This document shows, in pieces, positions 25,935 to 36,187 of a stretch of DNA of 64,000 bases (position 1 is the first letter of the stretch; each line of letters opens with the position of its first letter). Source of the stretch: Streptomyces fradiae (GTDB taxonomy: Bacteria > Actinomycetota > Actinomycetes > Streptomycetales > Streptomycetaceae); NCBI RefSeq assembly GCF_041270065.1, contig NZ_CP065958.1, positions 2,480,001 through 2,544,000 on the forward strand, written 5' to 3'. The position numbers and the translations under genes were made by a program. The notes beneath the pieces are model-generated. The model had not been told where the DNA came from and searched no databases. It saw nothing but the letters and a program-made list of their open reading frames with translations.

Positions 25935-27247
25935 CGCTCCGAACCCTCCCCCTCGGCCCCGTCGCCGCGCTTTCCGAGCGGCTCGGCGAGCACGGTCACG
26001 ATCTTGTTCCGGCGGCCGGCCGGGGACTCGGCGGTGAGCCGCAGGGTCCGCCCGTCGGGCAGCTCCACGACCGCGTTGGCGCCGGCGATCGGCACCCGGC
26101 CGAGGGCCTTGGCGAGCAGTCCGCCGACCGTCTCCACGTCCTCGTCGTCGTACTCGTCGGGGCCGAAGCCGTAGAGCTCGCCGAGGTCGCCGATGTCGAG
26201 GCGGGCGGTGACCCGGTAGCGGTCGTCGCCGAGCTCCTCGACGGGCGGCAGCTCCCGGTCGTACTCGTCGGTGATCTCGCCGACGATCTCCTCCAGGATG
26301 TCCTCGATGGTGACGATCCCGGCCGTGCCGCCGTACTCGTCGATGACGACGGCGACGTGGTTGCGCTCCTGCTGCATCTCGCGCAGCAGGTCGCCCGCGT
26401 TCTTGGTGTCGGGCACGAAGGCCGCCGGGCGCATCGTCGTGGAGACCACGTCCGCCTCGGCGTCCCGGTTGATGTGCGTCTTGCGGACCAGGTCCTTCAG
26501 ATACACGATGCCGACGATGTCGTCCTCGTTCTCCCCGGTGACCGGGATCCGCGAGAAGCCGGAGCGCAGGGCGAGGGTGAGGGCCTGACGGACCGTCTTG
26601 TAGCGCTCGATGCACACCAGGTCGGTGCGGGGCACCATCACCTCGCGCACCAGGGTGTCGCCGAGCTCGAAGACGGAGTGCACCATGCGGCGCTCCTCGT
26701 CCTCGATCAGCGACTCCTGCTCGGCGAGGTCGACCATCGCCCGCAGCTCGGCCTCGGAGGCGAACGGGCCCTTGCGGAAGCCCTTGCCGGGCGTCAGCGC
26801 GTTGCCGATGAGGATCAGCAGCTGCGGGATCGGGCCCATGATCCGGGCCAGGGGCAGGAGGACGTACGCGGCGGCGGTCGCCGTGTTCAGCGGGTGCTGG
26901 CGGCCGATGGTGCGCGGCGAGACGCCGACGGCGACGTACGACACGAGCACCATGACGGCGATCGCGACGAGCAGCGCCTCCCAGGTCTCCGGGAAGGCCT
27001 CCAGGCAGGCGTACGTGACGAGGACGCCGGCCGCCATCTCGCAGGCGACGCGGACGAGCAGCGCCACATTGAGATAGCGGGTCGGGTCGGAGGCGACCTG
27101 GGCCAGCTTCTCGGCCCCGCGCCGCCCGGACCGTACGGCCTCGGCGGCGCGGAAGCTGGAGACGCGGGCGATGCCCGCCTCGGCGCAGGCGGCGAGCCAG
27201 GCGACGATGACGAGGGCGACCGCCCCGATGATCAGTTGTGCGCTCAT
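25931..27247 (-). CDS. CNNM/CorC-type membrane protein with CBS domains
   Basis: 438 residues: an N-terminal four-helix CNNM (DUF21) membrane domain (residues 1-180, with the SYVAVGVSPRTIGRQHP motif), two CBS domains (about 205-330, MVPRTDLVCI and VVIDEYGGTAGIVTIEDILEEI), and a C-terminal CorC_HlyC domain. The family is tied to magnesium or divalent cation handling. It is 13 bases after ybeY, in the conserved phoH-ybeY-CNNM order. The older hemolysin annotation is not supported. Confidence 0.93.
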   Translation of the reverse strand: MSAQLIIGAVALVIVAWLAACAEAGIARVSSFRAAEAVRSGRRGAEKLAQVASDPTRYLNVALLVRVACEMAAGVLVTYACLEAFPETWEALLVAIAVMVLVSYVAVGVSPRTIGRQHPLNTATAAAYVLLPLARIMGPIPQLLILIGNALTPGKGFRKGPFASEAELRAMVDLAEQESLIEDEERRMVHSVFELGDTLVREVMVPRTDLVCIERYKTVRQALTLALRSGFSRIPVTGENEDDIVGIVYLKDLVRKTHINRDAEADVVSTTMRPAAFVPDTKNAGDLLREMQQERNHVAVVIDEYGGTAGIVTIEDILEEIVGEITDEYDRELPPVEELGDDRYRVTARLDIGDLGELYGFGPDEYDDEDVETVGGLLAKALGRVPIAGANAVVELPDGRTLRLTAESPAGRRNKIVTVLAEPLGKRGDGAEGEGSER

Positions 27248-27260
27248 GACCTGCGGGGGG

Positions 27261-27758
27261 TCAGGAGACGGTGGGCGCCGGCGACGGGCCGGTGAGGCCC
27301 TTCTCCGCGCGCCAGCCGTCCACGATGGCGGCCTGGAGGCCGAACATCTCGGCCTTCTCGTCCGGCTCCTCGTGGTCGTACCCCAGCAGGTGCAGCACTC
27401 CGTGGACGGTGAGCAGCTGGAGCTCCTCGTCCATGGAGTGCTGGGTCGGGGCGTCCTTGCCCTGCTGGGTGGCGACCTCGGGGCAGAGCACGATGTCGCC
27501 GAGGAGTCCCTGCGGGGGCTCCTCGTCGTCCTTCGACGGCGGGCGCAGCTCGTCCATCGGGAAGGACATGACGTCCGTGGGGCCCGGCAGGTCCATCCAC
27601 TGGATGTGGAGCTGCTCCATCGCCTCCGCGTCCACGACGATCACCGAGAGCTCGGAGAGCGGGTGGATGCGCATCCGCGCGAGCGCGTAGCGGGCGATGT
27701 CGAGGATCGCCTGCTCGTCGACCTCGGTGCCGGACTCGTTGTTGACGTCGATCGACAT
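27261..27758 (-). CDS. ybeY: Endoribonuclease YbeY
   Basis: 165 residues with the metal-binding motif [14 protein letters not shown] near residue 115. YbeY processes the 16S rRNA 3' end and takes part in ribosome quality control. It lies 12 bases after phoH on the same strand, the common order. The C-terminal tail is slightly extended ([13 protein letters not shown]). Confidence 0.96.
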   Translation of the reverse strand: MSIDVNNESGTEVDEQAILDIARYALARMRIHPLSELSVIVVDAEAMEQLHIQWMDLPGPTDVMSFPMDELRPPSKDDEEPPQGLLGDIVLCPEVATQQGKDAPTQHSMDEELQLLTVHGVLHLLGYDHEEPDEKAEMFGLQAAIVDGWRAEKGLTGPSPAPTVS

Positions 27759-27770
27759 GTGCTGCTGTGT

Positions 27771-28823
<1,053 letters not shown>

Positions 28824-28990
28824 GGGCCGGCACTGTGGCCTGCACATACCTCCCGTTGCAGGGTTCTCGCTGCTCGACAACCTCTCGGGTACCAAGCCTA
28901 CGACTCGCCTCGGACAACGCTGAACCGTTTTTACGGACCCCCACGAAGCCCGGTAGTAGGGGGGCGGGGGGGCGCCCGGAGAACCTGGTC

Positions 28991-30103
28991 CTACGGGGCG
29001 GGCGCCGGGCGGAAGCCGATGGTGGGGACGGCCCGGCGCAGCGGCCAGGGGCGGGCCGGGGCGGGCAGCAGCCGCTCCAGGAAGGCGTAGCGGGCCCGCA
29101 GGGCGGCCGGGTCCTGGCACTCGTGGTCCTGGACGTGCGCCCACCAGGCGGCGATCTCGCCCCAAGTCGGCGCGGACAGCGAGCCGCCGAACTCCTGGAC
29201 GGAGAGGGCGGCGGTGAGCCCGGCGAAGGCGAGCCGGTCGGCGAGCGGCCAGCCGGCCAGGGTGCCGGTGACGAAACCGGCGACGAAGACGTCCCCGGCG
29301 CCGGTCGGGTCGAGCGCGGAGACCTGGATCGCGGGCACCTCGGCGGTCTCGCCGGTGGCCCCGTCGACGGCGTACGCGCCCTCGGAGCCGAGGGTGACGA
29401 CGGCGTAGCGCACCTTGTCGGCGAGCGCGCGGGCGGCGGCCCGGGGGCATTCGGTGCGGGTGTAGCGCATCGCCTCGGCGGCGTTGGGCAGGAAGGCCTC
29501 GCAGTGCTCCAGGTCGGTCAGGCCGGCCAGGTCCCAGTGTCCGGTGTCGTCCCAGCCGACGTCGGCGAAGACCTTGGCGCCGGCGCCGGCGGCCCGGGCA
29601 ACCCATTCCTCGCTGCGGCCGGGGACCAGGGAGGCGACGGCGGCGCGGGCGTGCGGCGGGTAGGCGGGCGGCCCGGCGGGCAGGGCGCCGTCGAGGGGCG
29701 GGGCGGCGTGGCCGTGCGAGACCATCGTGCGCTCGCCCTCGTAGGCCATGGAGACGGTGACGGGCGAGTGCCAGCCGGGCACGGTCCGCGACAGCGAGAG
29801 GTCGATGCCCTCGCCCTGCTCCAGGGCGTCCCAGCAGTACTCGCCGTAGTGGTCGTCGCCGAACGCGGCGGCCAGCGAGGTGCGCAGGCCGAGCCGGGCG
29901 AGCGCGGTGGCCATGTTGGCGACGCCGCCGGGGCTGGATCCCATGCCGCGGGCCCAGGACTCGGTGCCGCGGACGGGGGCGCTGTCGAGGCCGGTGAAGA
30001 TGATGTCGAGGAAGACGGTGCCGGTGAGGAAGACGTCGCACTCGGGGTCGGTGGGCTCGCGCAGCCGCCCGAGCGGGTCGACGCTGTTGTCACGTTCGGT
30101 CAC
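28991..30103 (-). CDS. PfkB-family carbohydrate kinase
   Basis: 370 residues from GTG 30103 after a GGGGAGC site. Motif 1 (GSSPGGVANMATALARLG) and motif 2 (LDPTGAGDVFVAGFV, with the catalytic Asp) define the PfkB/ribokinase family. It phosphorylates a sugar or nucleoside; the specificity cannot be read. A CRP-like palindrome lies in the divergent gap to the MFS gene, consistent with a role in carbon use. Confidence 0.92.
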   Translation of the reverse strand: MTERDNSVDPLGRLREPTDPECDVFLTGTVFLDIIFTGLDSAPVRGTESWARGMGSSPGGVANMATALARLGLRTSLAAAFGDDHYGEYCWDALEQGEGIDLSLSRTVPGWHSPVTVSMAYEGERTMVSHGHAAPPLDGALPAGPPAYPPHARAAVASLVPGRSEEWVARAAGAGAKVFADVGWDDTGHWDLAGLTDLEHCEAFLPNAAEAMRYTRTECPRAAARALADKVRYAVVTLGSEGAYAVDGATGETAEVPAIQVSALDPTGAGDVFVAGFVTGTLAGWPLADRLAFAGLTAALSVQEFGGSLSAPTWGEIAAWWAHVQDHECQDPAALRARYAFLERLLPAPARPWPLRRAVPTIGFRPAPAP

Positions 30104-30226
30104 GGCTTGCTCCCCGGTCGTGGTGCGGCGGATCGGCACCGTGGGTGCTGAGGCTGATCTCGCCAGTGTGCCCGAGGGGAAGGGTGTTGCGCGCGCAATA
30201 CCCGCCCAACCGCATCCCAAACCGAT

Positions 30227-30242
30227 TGTGACCCACATCACA
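30227..30242. promoter_or_regulatory. CRP-like palindrome between PfkB kinase and MFS genes
   Basis: TGTGA-CCCACA-TCACA matches the classical CRP consensus (TGTGA-N6-TCACA) at every defined position. It lies 124-139 bases before the kinase start and about 13 bases before a GATAAC -10-like hexamer (30256-30261) on the MFS side. Streptomyces has a CRP protein; binding here is inferred. Confidence 0.6.
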
Positions 30243-30359
30243 GACCGAATCGGGGGATAACGGCTTCTCCGCCCACTCGGATGCTTGATACACATGGTGC
30301 CGCGACCGTGTGGACCTCCGGGCGCCGTCTCATTTCCCTGTTCAGTCCCTGGAACGCCC

Positions 30360-31781
30360 ATGTCGTCGCGCTGCCCGCGTGCCCTGGGGGCGCTCGTCGC
30401 TCTCGTCTCCCTCTTCACGGCCGGTTATCTCGCCCCGTACCTGCTCCCGACGGTCGTCGGCCGGCTGTCCGCGGGCCTCGGTCTCGGTCCCACCCAGGCC
30501 GGTCTGGTCGGCTCGATCCTGCTGCTCGGCTCGGCCTCGGCGGGCTTCACCTTCGCGGCGCGCGCGAGCGGAGCGAGATGGGGGCACGCCCCCTGGCTCC
30601 GCCGGTGGTACCCCCACCCATGCCGGAGGCTATGGGGGAGTGTCGGCCCGCGCCGGGCGGCCCGGCTCGGTCTGCTGCTGATGCTCCTCGGGTACGGCAC
30701 GGCCGCGGCGACCGGTCTCGTCCCGCTGGTCGTGGCGGGCGCGGTCGTCGGCGGCTTCGGCTCCGGTACGGCGACGGCGGTCGCCGCGGCGGGCATCGCG
30801 GGCCGCCCGGACCCGCACCGCGCCTCCTCGCTCGGCCTGCTTTCGGTGTCGGCTGCGGCGGGCGCGCTCTATCTGACGCTGCCGCACCTGGGCAGCGGGC
30901 ACGCGCTGCCGTTCGCGGCGATCGCGGGGACGGCGCTGCTGGTGGCGCCGACCACGGCGTGGCTGCCGGACGGCCGCGCGGTCCGCCTGACGGCGACGGC
31001 CAGGCCGGAACGGGGTCCGCTCCCCCACCGCGTCCCGGGCACGGTCCTGGCCGGCGCGATCCTCCTCTGGTCGATGGCCCAGAACGCGCTGTGGGGCGTC
31101 AGCGGCCGGATCGGCCTGACCCAGGCGGGCCTCTCGGAGGTCACGCTCGGCCTGGTCTTCGCGGTGGCGCTCGGCGCGGGCCTGGTCGGCGTGATCGGCG
31201 CGGGCGTGCTCGGCTCACGGCTCGGGCGTGCGGTGCCGATCGGCGTCGGCACGGCGCTGATCGCGGCCTGTGTGCTGCTCAGTTCGGCCGCGCGCGGCCC
31301 GGCGTCCTTCGCGGCCGGCGAGATCGCATGGAACGCGTTCTACCCCGTCGTCCTCTCCTACCTCCTCGGCCTCGCCGCCTCCCTCGACCCGCACGGCCGC
31401 TGGGCCGTCCTCGTCGGCTCGGCGTCCTCCCTGGGCGTGGCCTGCGGCCCCGTCACCGGCAGCCTCCTCTCCGAGGCCGCCGGCTACCCCGGCATGGGCC
31501 TCGCCCTCTGCGCCCTGCTGCTCCTGATCGCCGCCCCCATGACCGCCGTCGCCCGCCACGCCTCCGGCCGCCCCCTCGTGCCCGGCTCCATCCACCGCCG
31601 CGGCGGCGCCCCCGCCGCGGTCCTCTCGGCCACCACCACCCCGACCGCCCTCGTCCCCCAAATGGGCGCCCCGGAGCAGGAGATCACCCCGGTCCCGGTC
31701 CTGGTCCCGGGCGCGACCCCGGCGGCCCGCCGCCGCCTCTCGCGGTCGTCCTTCCGTCTGGCCGGGCGGGCCCGGGGGTAG
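30360..31781 (+). CDS. MFS transporter with an inserted loop segment
   Basis: 473 residues from ATG 30360 (a GGAA site lies six bases upstream); ATG 30294 is an alternative. About 12 hydrophobic segments. Between segments 2 and 3, where a motif-A loop is expected (FAARASG...GPRRAARLG), there are about 25 extra residues (RWGHAPWLRRWYPHPCRRLW). These are encoded by a hairpin-rich repeat (30563-30642) that keeps the frame. The C-terminal 70 residues are soluble and Pro/Thr-rich. Substrate is unknown; the divergent sugar kinase suggests a carbohydrate or nucleoside. Confidence 0.85.
   Translation: MSSRCPRALGALVALVSLFTAGYLAPYLLPTVVGRLSAGLGLGPTQAGLVGSILLLGSASAGFTFAARASGARWGHAPWLRRWYPHPCRRLWGSVGPRRAARLGLLLMLLGYGTAAATGLVPLVVAGAVVGGFGSGTATAVAAAGIAGRPDPHRASSLGLLSVSAAAGALYLTLPHLGSGHALPFAAIAGTALLVAPTTAWLPDGRAVRLTATARPERGPLPHRVPGTVLAGAILLWSMAQNALWGVSGRIGLTQAGLSEVTLGLVFAVALGAGLVGVIGAGVLGSRLGRAVPIGVGTALIAACVLLSSAARGPASFAAGEIAWNAFYPVVLSYLLGLAASLDPHGRWAVLVGSASSLGVACGPVTGSLLSEAAGYPGMGLALCALLLLIAAPMTAVARHASGRPLVPGSIHRRGGAPAAVLSATTTPTALVPQMGAPEQEITPVPVLVPGATPAARRRLSRSSFRLAGRARG
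30563..30642. repeat. Palindromic repeat element inserted in frame in the MFS gene
   Basis: The segment from about 30563 contains GCGAGCGGAGCGAGATGGGG, then G/C blocks that can fold on themselves (ATGGGGGCACGCCCCC; ACCCCCACCCATGCCGGAGG and CTATGGGGGAG). It resembles short palindromic repeats that I recall as dispersed in Streptomyces genomes, and its codon content (Trp, His, Cys, Arg) is unlike the flanking membrane helices. The exact ends are not resolved. Confidence 0.65.
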
Positions 31782-31793
31782 GGCCCGCCGGGG

Positions 31794-32792
31794 CTACGAA
31801 CGCTCGAACTCGTAGGCGTCGACCTCGGCCAGGTACCGCTCGCGCCGCTCCTCGTCGTCCTCCAGGAAGGACGCCTCGAAGGAGTTCCGGGCAAGGGTCC
31901 GCAGCTCCTCCTCGCCCAGGCCCAGCGCGCCGCGCACCGCGTCGAAGTTGTCGCCGGCGTAGCCGCCGAAGTAGGCCGGGTCGTCCGAGTTGACCGTCGC
32001 CACCAGGCCCGCCGACAGCATCTCCCGCAGCGGGTGCTGCTCCAGGACGTCGATCGCCCGGAGCCGTACGTTGGACAGCGGGCACAGCGTCAGCGGCACC
32101 CGGTCCCGGACGAGCCGGGCGACCAGGTTCGGGTCCTCCAGGCAGCGCAGGCCGTGGTCGACGCGCTCCACGCCGAGGACGTCGAGGGCCTCGCGGATGT
32201 ACGCCGCCGGGCCCTCCTCGCCCGCGTGGGCGACCCGGCGCAGACCGAGCCGCGCGGCCTCCTCGTACACCTCGCGGAACTTCGCCGGCGGGTGCCCGAC
32301 CTCCGCCGAGTCGAGACCGACCCCGATGATCCGGTCCAGATACGGCTTCGCGGCATCGAGCGTGGCCATCGCCGACTCGGCCGACTCGTCGCGCAGGAAG
32401 CACATGATGAGCCGGGTCGAGATCCCGTGGCGCTCCTCCGCACGGTCCAGGGCCGCGCCGAGGCCCTCCACGACCACGCCCATCGGCACACCGCGCACCG
32501 CGTGCGCCTGCGGGTCGAAGAAGATCTCGGCGTGCCGCACGCCCTGCTCCGCCGCCCGCGCCAGATACGCGTCGGCGAGCTCGGTGAAGTCGTCGGCGGT
32601 GCGCAGCACCGCCATCAGGGAGTAGTAGAGGTCGAGGAAGGACTGGAGGTCGCTGAAGCGGTACGCCTCCCGCAACGCCTCCGTGTCCGCGTACGGCAGC
32701 GTCACCCCGTTCCGCGCGGCCAGCGCGAACGCCAGCTCGGGTTCCAGGGTTCCTTCGATGTGGAGGTGCAGTTCGGCCTTGGGTACGGGCAT
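31794..32792 (-). CDS. Adenosine deaminase family, probably adenine deaminase type
   Basis: 332 residues. The zinc-binding HLHIEGTLEPE motif at residue 9, HAGEEG near residue 196, and the NSDDPAYFGG motif near residue 274 define the family. The HxHxEGTLEPE form, as opposed to HVHLDGAL, is typical of adenine deaminases, so adenine to hypoxanthine conversion is more likely than action on adenosine. Convergent with the MFS gene and 12 bases after rnz on the minus strand, suggesting a small operon with rnz. Confidence 0.85.
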   Translation of the reverse strand: MPVPKAELHLHIEGTLEPELAFALAARNGVTLPYADTEALREAYRFSDLQSFLDLYYSLMAVLRTADDFTELADAYLARAAEQGVRHAEIFFDPQAHAVRGVPMGVVVEGLGAALDRAEERHGISTRLIMCFLRDESAESAMATLDAAKPYLDRIIGVGLDSAEVGHPPAKFREVYEEAARLGLRRVAHAGEEGPAAYIREALDVLGVERVDHGLRCLEDPNLVARLVRDRVPLTLCPLSNVRLRAIDVLEQHPLREMLSAGLVATVNSDDPAYFGGYAGDNFDAVRGALGLGEEELRTLARNSFEASFLEDDEERRERYLAEVDAYEFERS

Positions 32793-32804
32793 GGGTTGAA
32801 CGAT

Positions 32805-33719
32805 CTATCTCTTCGGTACGGGGACCCTCATCAGGTCCTGGGCAATACTCAGCTCCCCCGTGAACCCCGCCGCCCGCGCCTGCCGCTCGAACTCCGCCGG
32901 ATCGGCGTACCGCTGCGAGAAGTGCGTCAGCACCAGGTGGCGGACCCCCGCGTCCCGCGCGACCGCCGCGGCCTGGCCGGCCGTCAGATGTCCGTGGTCG
33001 GCGGCGAGACGGGCGTCCTCGTCGAGGAAGGTCGACTCGATGACGAGCAGGTCGGCGCCGTCGGCGAGCGCGTGCACGCCGTCGCACAGCCGGGTGTCCA
33101 TGACGAACGCGAACCGCTGCCCGCGCCGCACCTCGCTCACGTCCTCCAGCGTGACCCCGCCGAAGGCCCCGCCGAGCACGCCCTCCCGCTGCAGCCGGCC
33201 CACGTCCGGGCCCTTGACGCCGTGCGCGGCGAGCCGCTCGGGCAGCAGCCGGCGCCCGTCAGGTTCGACGAGCCGGTAGCCGTACGACTCCACGGGGTGG
33301 GAGAGCCGCCGGGCCTCAAGCGTGTACGTGTCGGTGACGGCCAGCGGCCCGTCCGCGGCGACCGGCGCCTGGGCGAGCTTCACCGTCTCGCGGTACGCCG
33401 TCGCGTACCGCAGCCGGTCGAAGAAGTGCTGCCCGCTCGCCGGGTAGTGCGCGGTCACCGGGTGCGGCACCTGGTCGAGGTTGATCCGCTGGATCACCCC
33501 GGCCAGGCCGAGCGAGTGGTCGCCGTGGAAGTGCGTGACGCATATCCGGTTCAGATCGTGCGCCGCGACCCCGGCCCGCAGCATCTGCCGCTGCGTCCCC
33601 TCACCGGGGTCGAAGAGGATGCCGGTGCCGTCCCAGCGCAGCAGATAGCCGTTGTGGTTGCGGTGCCGGGTCGGGACCTGGCTGGCCGTGCCGAGGACGA
33701 CCAGTTCGCGTACGGACAA
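32805..33719 (-). CDS. rnz: Ribonuclease Z
   Basis: 304 residues from a TTG start at 33719 with a GGGCGGGA site upstream; no ATG or GTG fits the conserved N-terminus [22 protein letters not shown]. The metallo-beta-lactamase motif [11 protein letters not shown] and later HFSQRY complete the tRNase Z active site. It cuts tRNA precursors at the 3' end, important here because the tRNA-Ala genes in this window do not encode CCA. Lies 14 bases after the HIT gene. Confidence 0.94.
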   Translation of the reverse strand: MSVRELVVLGTASQVPTRHRNHNGYLLRWDGTGILFDPGEGTQRQMLRAGVAAHDLNRICVTHFHGDHSLGLAGVIQRINLDQVPHPVTAHYPASGQHFFDRLRYATAYRETVKLAQAPVAADGPLAVTDTYTLEARRLSHPVESYGYRLVEPDGRRLLPERLAAHGVKGPDVGRLQREGVLGGAFGGVTLEDVSEVRRGQRFAFVMDTRLCDGVHALADGADLLVIESTFLDEDARLAADHGHLTAGQAAAVARDAGVRHLVLTHFSQRYADPAEFERQARAAGFTGELSIAQDLMRVPVPKR

Positions 33720-33733
33720 GGGAACGTCCCGCC

Positions 33734-34093
33734 CTATCCGGGCGGCCAGTTGAGACCGCGGCCGCCCAGCACGTGCGCGTGCGCGTGGAAGACCGTCTGG
33801 CCGGCACCGGCGCCGGTGTTGAACACGACGCGGAAACCGCTGCCGTCGACCTTCTCCTGCGCCGCGACCTCGCCGGCCTCCCGCAGTATGTCGGCGGCGA
33901 CGCTCGGCGCGGCGGCGGCGAGCGAGGCGGCGTCCGGGTAGTGCAGCCGCGGGATGATCAGGACGTGCGTGGGCGCCTGCGGGTTGATGTCGCGGAACGC
34001 GAGGGTCGTCTCCGTCTCGCGCACGATCGTCGCCGGGACCTCCCCCTCCGCGATCTTGCAGAACAGGCAGTCGCTCTGCGGCTCTCCGGCCAT
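33734..34093 (-). CDS. HIT-family (histidine triad) hydrolase
   Basis: 119 residues from ATG 34093, with a GAGGAGG site; an upstream ATG at 34123 is less likely. The zinc-like pair CLFCKI at the N-terminus and the catalytic HAHAHVLGG triad near the C-terminus identify a Hint/PKCI-like nucleoside phosphoramidase. A GGAGTTATCCACA motif lies about 75 bases upstream. The gene is in an rsmE-HIT-rnz series on the minus strand. Confidence 0.94.
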   Translation of the reverse strand: MAGEPQSDCLFCKIAEGEVPATIVRETETTLAFRDINPQAPTHVLIIPRLHYPDAASLAAAAPSVAADILREAGEVAAQEKVDGSGFRVVFNTGAGAGQTVFHAHAHVLGGRGLNWPPG

Positions 34094-34163
34094 GGCCCGG
34101 ACCTCCTCGCCTCTGTCGATCATCAGTACACGCGCATGCTATCCGGCCCCGCCGCCACAGCCC

Positions 34164-34179
34164 GGAGTTATCCACAGGC
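34164..34179. promoter_or_regulatory. Perfect DnaA-box core in a 16-base repeated motif (copy 1)
   Basis: GGAGTTATCCACAGGC contains the 9-mer TTATCCACA. The same 16 bases occur at 41402-41417 on the other strand, and a 13-base relative occurs at 53833-53845. This copy lies between rsmE and the HIT gene. Confidence 0.6.
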
Positions 34180-34226
34180 CACGACGCCGGGCCGAAAGAC
34201 CGGCCCGTGACGCCGGGCCGCGGCGC

Positions 34227-34970
34227 CTACGACCAGCGGCCGGTGCGCCCGAGCACCAGCGCGGCCGCCGCCGTACCGGCCGTGGAGGTGCGCAGCACAC
34301 TGGGCCCGAGCCGGTACGGCCTGGCCCCGGCCGCCTCGAACAGCGCCAACTCCTCGGGCGACACCCCGCCTTCGGGCCCGACGACCAGCACGATCGTGCC
34401 GTCGGCGGGCAGCTCGGCGGTGGCCAGCGCACCACTCGGATGGTCACGGTCCTCGTGCAGGACGGCCGCGAAGTCCGCCTCCGCGAGCAGCGCGGCGACC
34501 TGCTTGCCGGACATCAGCTCGGCGACCTCGGGGAACCGGGTGCGGCGGGACTGCTTGCCCGCCTCGCGGGCGGTGGCCCGCCACTTGGCCAGCGCCTTCT
34601 GGCCGCGCTCGCCCTTCCACTGGGTGATGCAGCGGAACGCGGCCCACGGCACGATCGCGTCGACCCCGGTCTCCGTCATGGTCTCGACGGCGAGTTCTCC
34701 GCGGTCGCCCTTGGGCAGGGCCTGGACGACGGTGATCCGGGGCGCCGGCTCGGCGTCCGCGTGCACGGCGGTGACCTCGACGACCAGCTGGTCCTTGCCC
34801 TCGGCGGCGGCGACCGTGCACTCCGCCCAGGCGCCGCGCCCGTCGGTGAGCACCAGCTCCTCACCGGCCCGCAGCCGCTTCACGGACACGGCGTGCCGGC
34901 CCTCGGGCCCGTCGAGGAGGAAGCCGCCGACGGCGGGCACGGCGTCGACGACGAAGACGGGTGCGGTCAC
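34227..34970 (-). CDS. rsmE: 16S rRNA m3U1498 methyltransferase RsmE
   Basis: 247 residues from GTG 34970, whose first bases overlap the stop of the upstream nitronate monooxygenase-like gene (GTGA). An N-terminal PUA-like domain (GRHAVSVKRLRAGEEL) and the C-terminal SPOUT knot (VLVVGPEGGVSPEELALF, then LRTSTAGTAAAALVL) are complete. It methylates U1498 of 16S rRNA. Confidence 0.95.
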   Translation of the reverse strand: MTAPVFVVDAVPAVGGFLLDGPEGRHAVSVKRLRAGEELVLTDGRGAWAECTVAAAEGKDQLVVEVTAVHADAEPAPRITVVQALPKGDRGELAVETMTETGVDAIVPWAAFRCITQWKGERGQKALAKWRATAREAGKQSRRTRFPEVAELMSGKQVAALLAEADFAAVLHEDRDHPSGALATAELPADGTIVLVVGPEGGVSPEELALFEAAGARPYRLGPSVLRTSTAGTAAAALVLGRTGRWS

Positions 34971-36091
34971 GAAGTGCTCCTGGGACTGGCGCTGGTGGAG
35001 GTGGAAGTGGATGTGGTGGCGGAGGAGGTGTGGACGGCGGCGAGTTCGGCGGCGAGCAGCTCGACCAGCCGCCCGGCCGGCAGTTTGCGCGCGAGCCGGT
35101 GTCCCTGACCGGCCCACAGGGCCATCCCCTGCGGGTCGCCGGCGGTCGCGGCCGCCTTGCGCAGCGGCGCGGTGAGATGGTGCACCTCGGGGTACGCGGC
35201 GGGGGCGTACGGCCCGTGCTCGCGCATGAAACGGTTCACCAGTCCGCGCGCCGGACGCCCGGAAAACGCCCGGGTCAGCTCAGTGTGCGTGAACAACGGA
35301 TCGGTCAGGGCCCGCTTGTGCAGCGGATGCGCCCCCGACTCGGGACACACCAGGAACGCCGTGCCGAGCTGCGCCGCGTCGGCGCCGGCCGCGAGCACGG
35401 CGGCGATCTGCCGGCCGCGCATGATCCCGCCGGTCGCGACGATCGGCAGCCGCACGCTCTCCCGGACCTCGGTGAGCAGCGTGAGCAGCCCGCGCCCGCG
35501 TCCGCTGCCCGTGCCGGGCGCGTCGGCCGGGTCGTCGCGATGGGTGCCCTGGTGTCCGCCGGCCTCGATGCCCTGCACGCAGATCGCGGCGGCACCGGCC
35601 CGCTCGGCCGTCCGGGCCTCCTCGACCGAGGTGACGGTGACGATCGTGTACGTACCGGCCCGCGCGAACGCGTCCAGCGCGTCCCGGTCGGGGCAGCCGA
35701 AGGTGAAGGAGACCACCGGCACCGGGTCGTCGAGCAGGATCGCCAGCTTGGCGTCGTACGCGTCGTCCCGGCCGTGGTCCGGATCGCCGAGCGCCGTCTC
35801 GTACCAGGTGGCCTCCCCGGCCAGCTGGTGCCGGTAGACCTCGACGGCTGCCCGGTCGGCGGGCTGCCCGCCGGCCGGCATGAAGAGGTTCACGCCGAAG
35901 GGCCGCGCGGTGAGCGCACGGGTCTGCTTGATCTCCTGGTACAGCCCGCCGGCGGTCTTGTACCCGCCGGCCAGGAAACCCAGCGCCCCGGCCTCGCACA
36001 CGGCGCCGACGAGCTCGGGACAGGAGGCGCCACCCGCCATGGGGGCCTGCACGATCGGAAGACGCGAGAGATCGTTCAGTGCGGTGGACAT
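34967..36091 (-). CDS. Nitronate monooxygenase-family flavoprotein
   Basis: 374 residues: LPIVQAPMAGGASCPELVGAV at the N-terminus, VQGIEAGGHQGTH with the catalytic His, and VATGGIMRGRQIAAVLAAGADAAQLGTAF for FMN binding. These are signatures of the 2-nitropropane dioxygenase family, which oxidises nitroalkanes such as propionate 3-nitronate. The last 20 residues are a Ser/Thr run (SSATTSTSTSTSAS) before coupling to rsmE, probably dispensable. Confidence 0.9.
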   Translation of the reverse strand: MSTALNDLSRLPIVQAPMAGGASCPELVGAVCEAGALGFLAGGYKTAGGLYQEIKQTRALTARPFGVNLFMPAGGQPADRAAVEVYRHQLAGEATWYETALGDPDHGRDDAYDAKLAILLDDPVPVVSFTFGCPDRDALDAFARAGTYTIVTVTSVEEARTAERAGAAAICVQGIEAGGHQGTHRDDPADAPGTGSGRGRGLLTLLTEVRESVRLPIVATGGIMRGRQIAAVLAAGADAAQLGTAFLVCPESGAHPLHKRALTDPLFTHTELTRAFSGRPARGLVNRFMREHGPYAPAAYPEVHHLTAPLRKAAATAGDPQGMALWAGQGHRLARKLPAGRLVELLAAELAAVHTSSATTSTSTSTSASPRSTS

Positions 36092-36132
36092 GCAGGCATC
36101 GTGCCATGCCGCCGCGACGCCGCCGAAACGCG

Positions 36133-36170
36133 AGGGGCGCCCCTCACCACAGAGGGTGAGGGGCGCCCTT
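36133..36170. terminator. Terminator after dnaJ
   Basis: A 16-bp stem (36133-36148 and 36155-36170, one G-U pair) with a 6-base loop, 18 bases beyond the dnaJ stop. It separates the hrcA-dnaJ unit from the nitronate monooxygenase-like gene. Confidence 0.88.
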
Positions 36171-36187
36171 CAGGGACGTACGGGCTG

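Noticed and set aside
28824..28990. Hairpin CCGTAAAAACGG as a terminator of the PfkB gene
   Set aside because: The arms are four bases long and it lies near the phoH promoter; not distinct enough.
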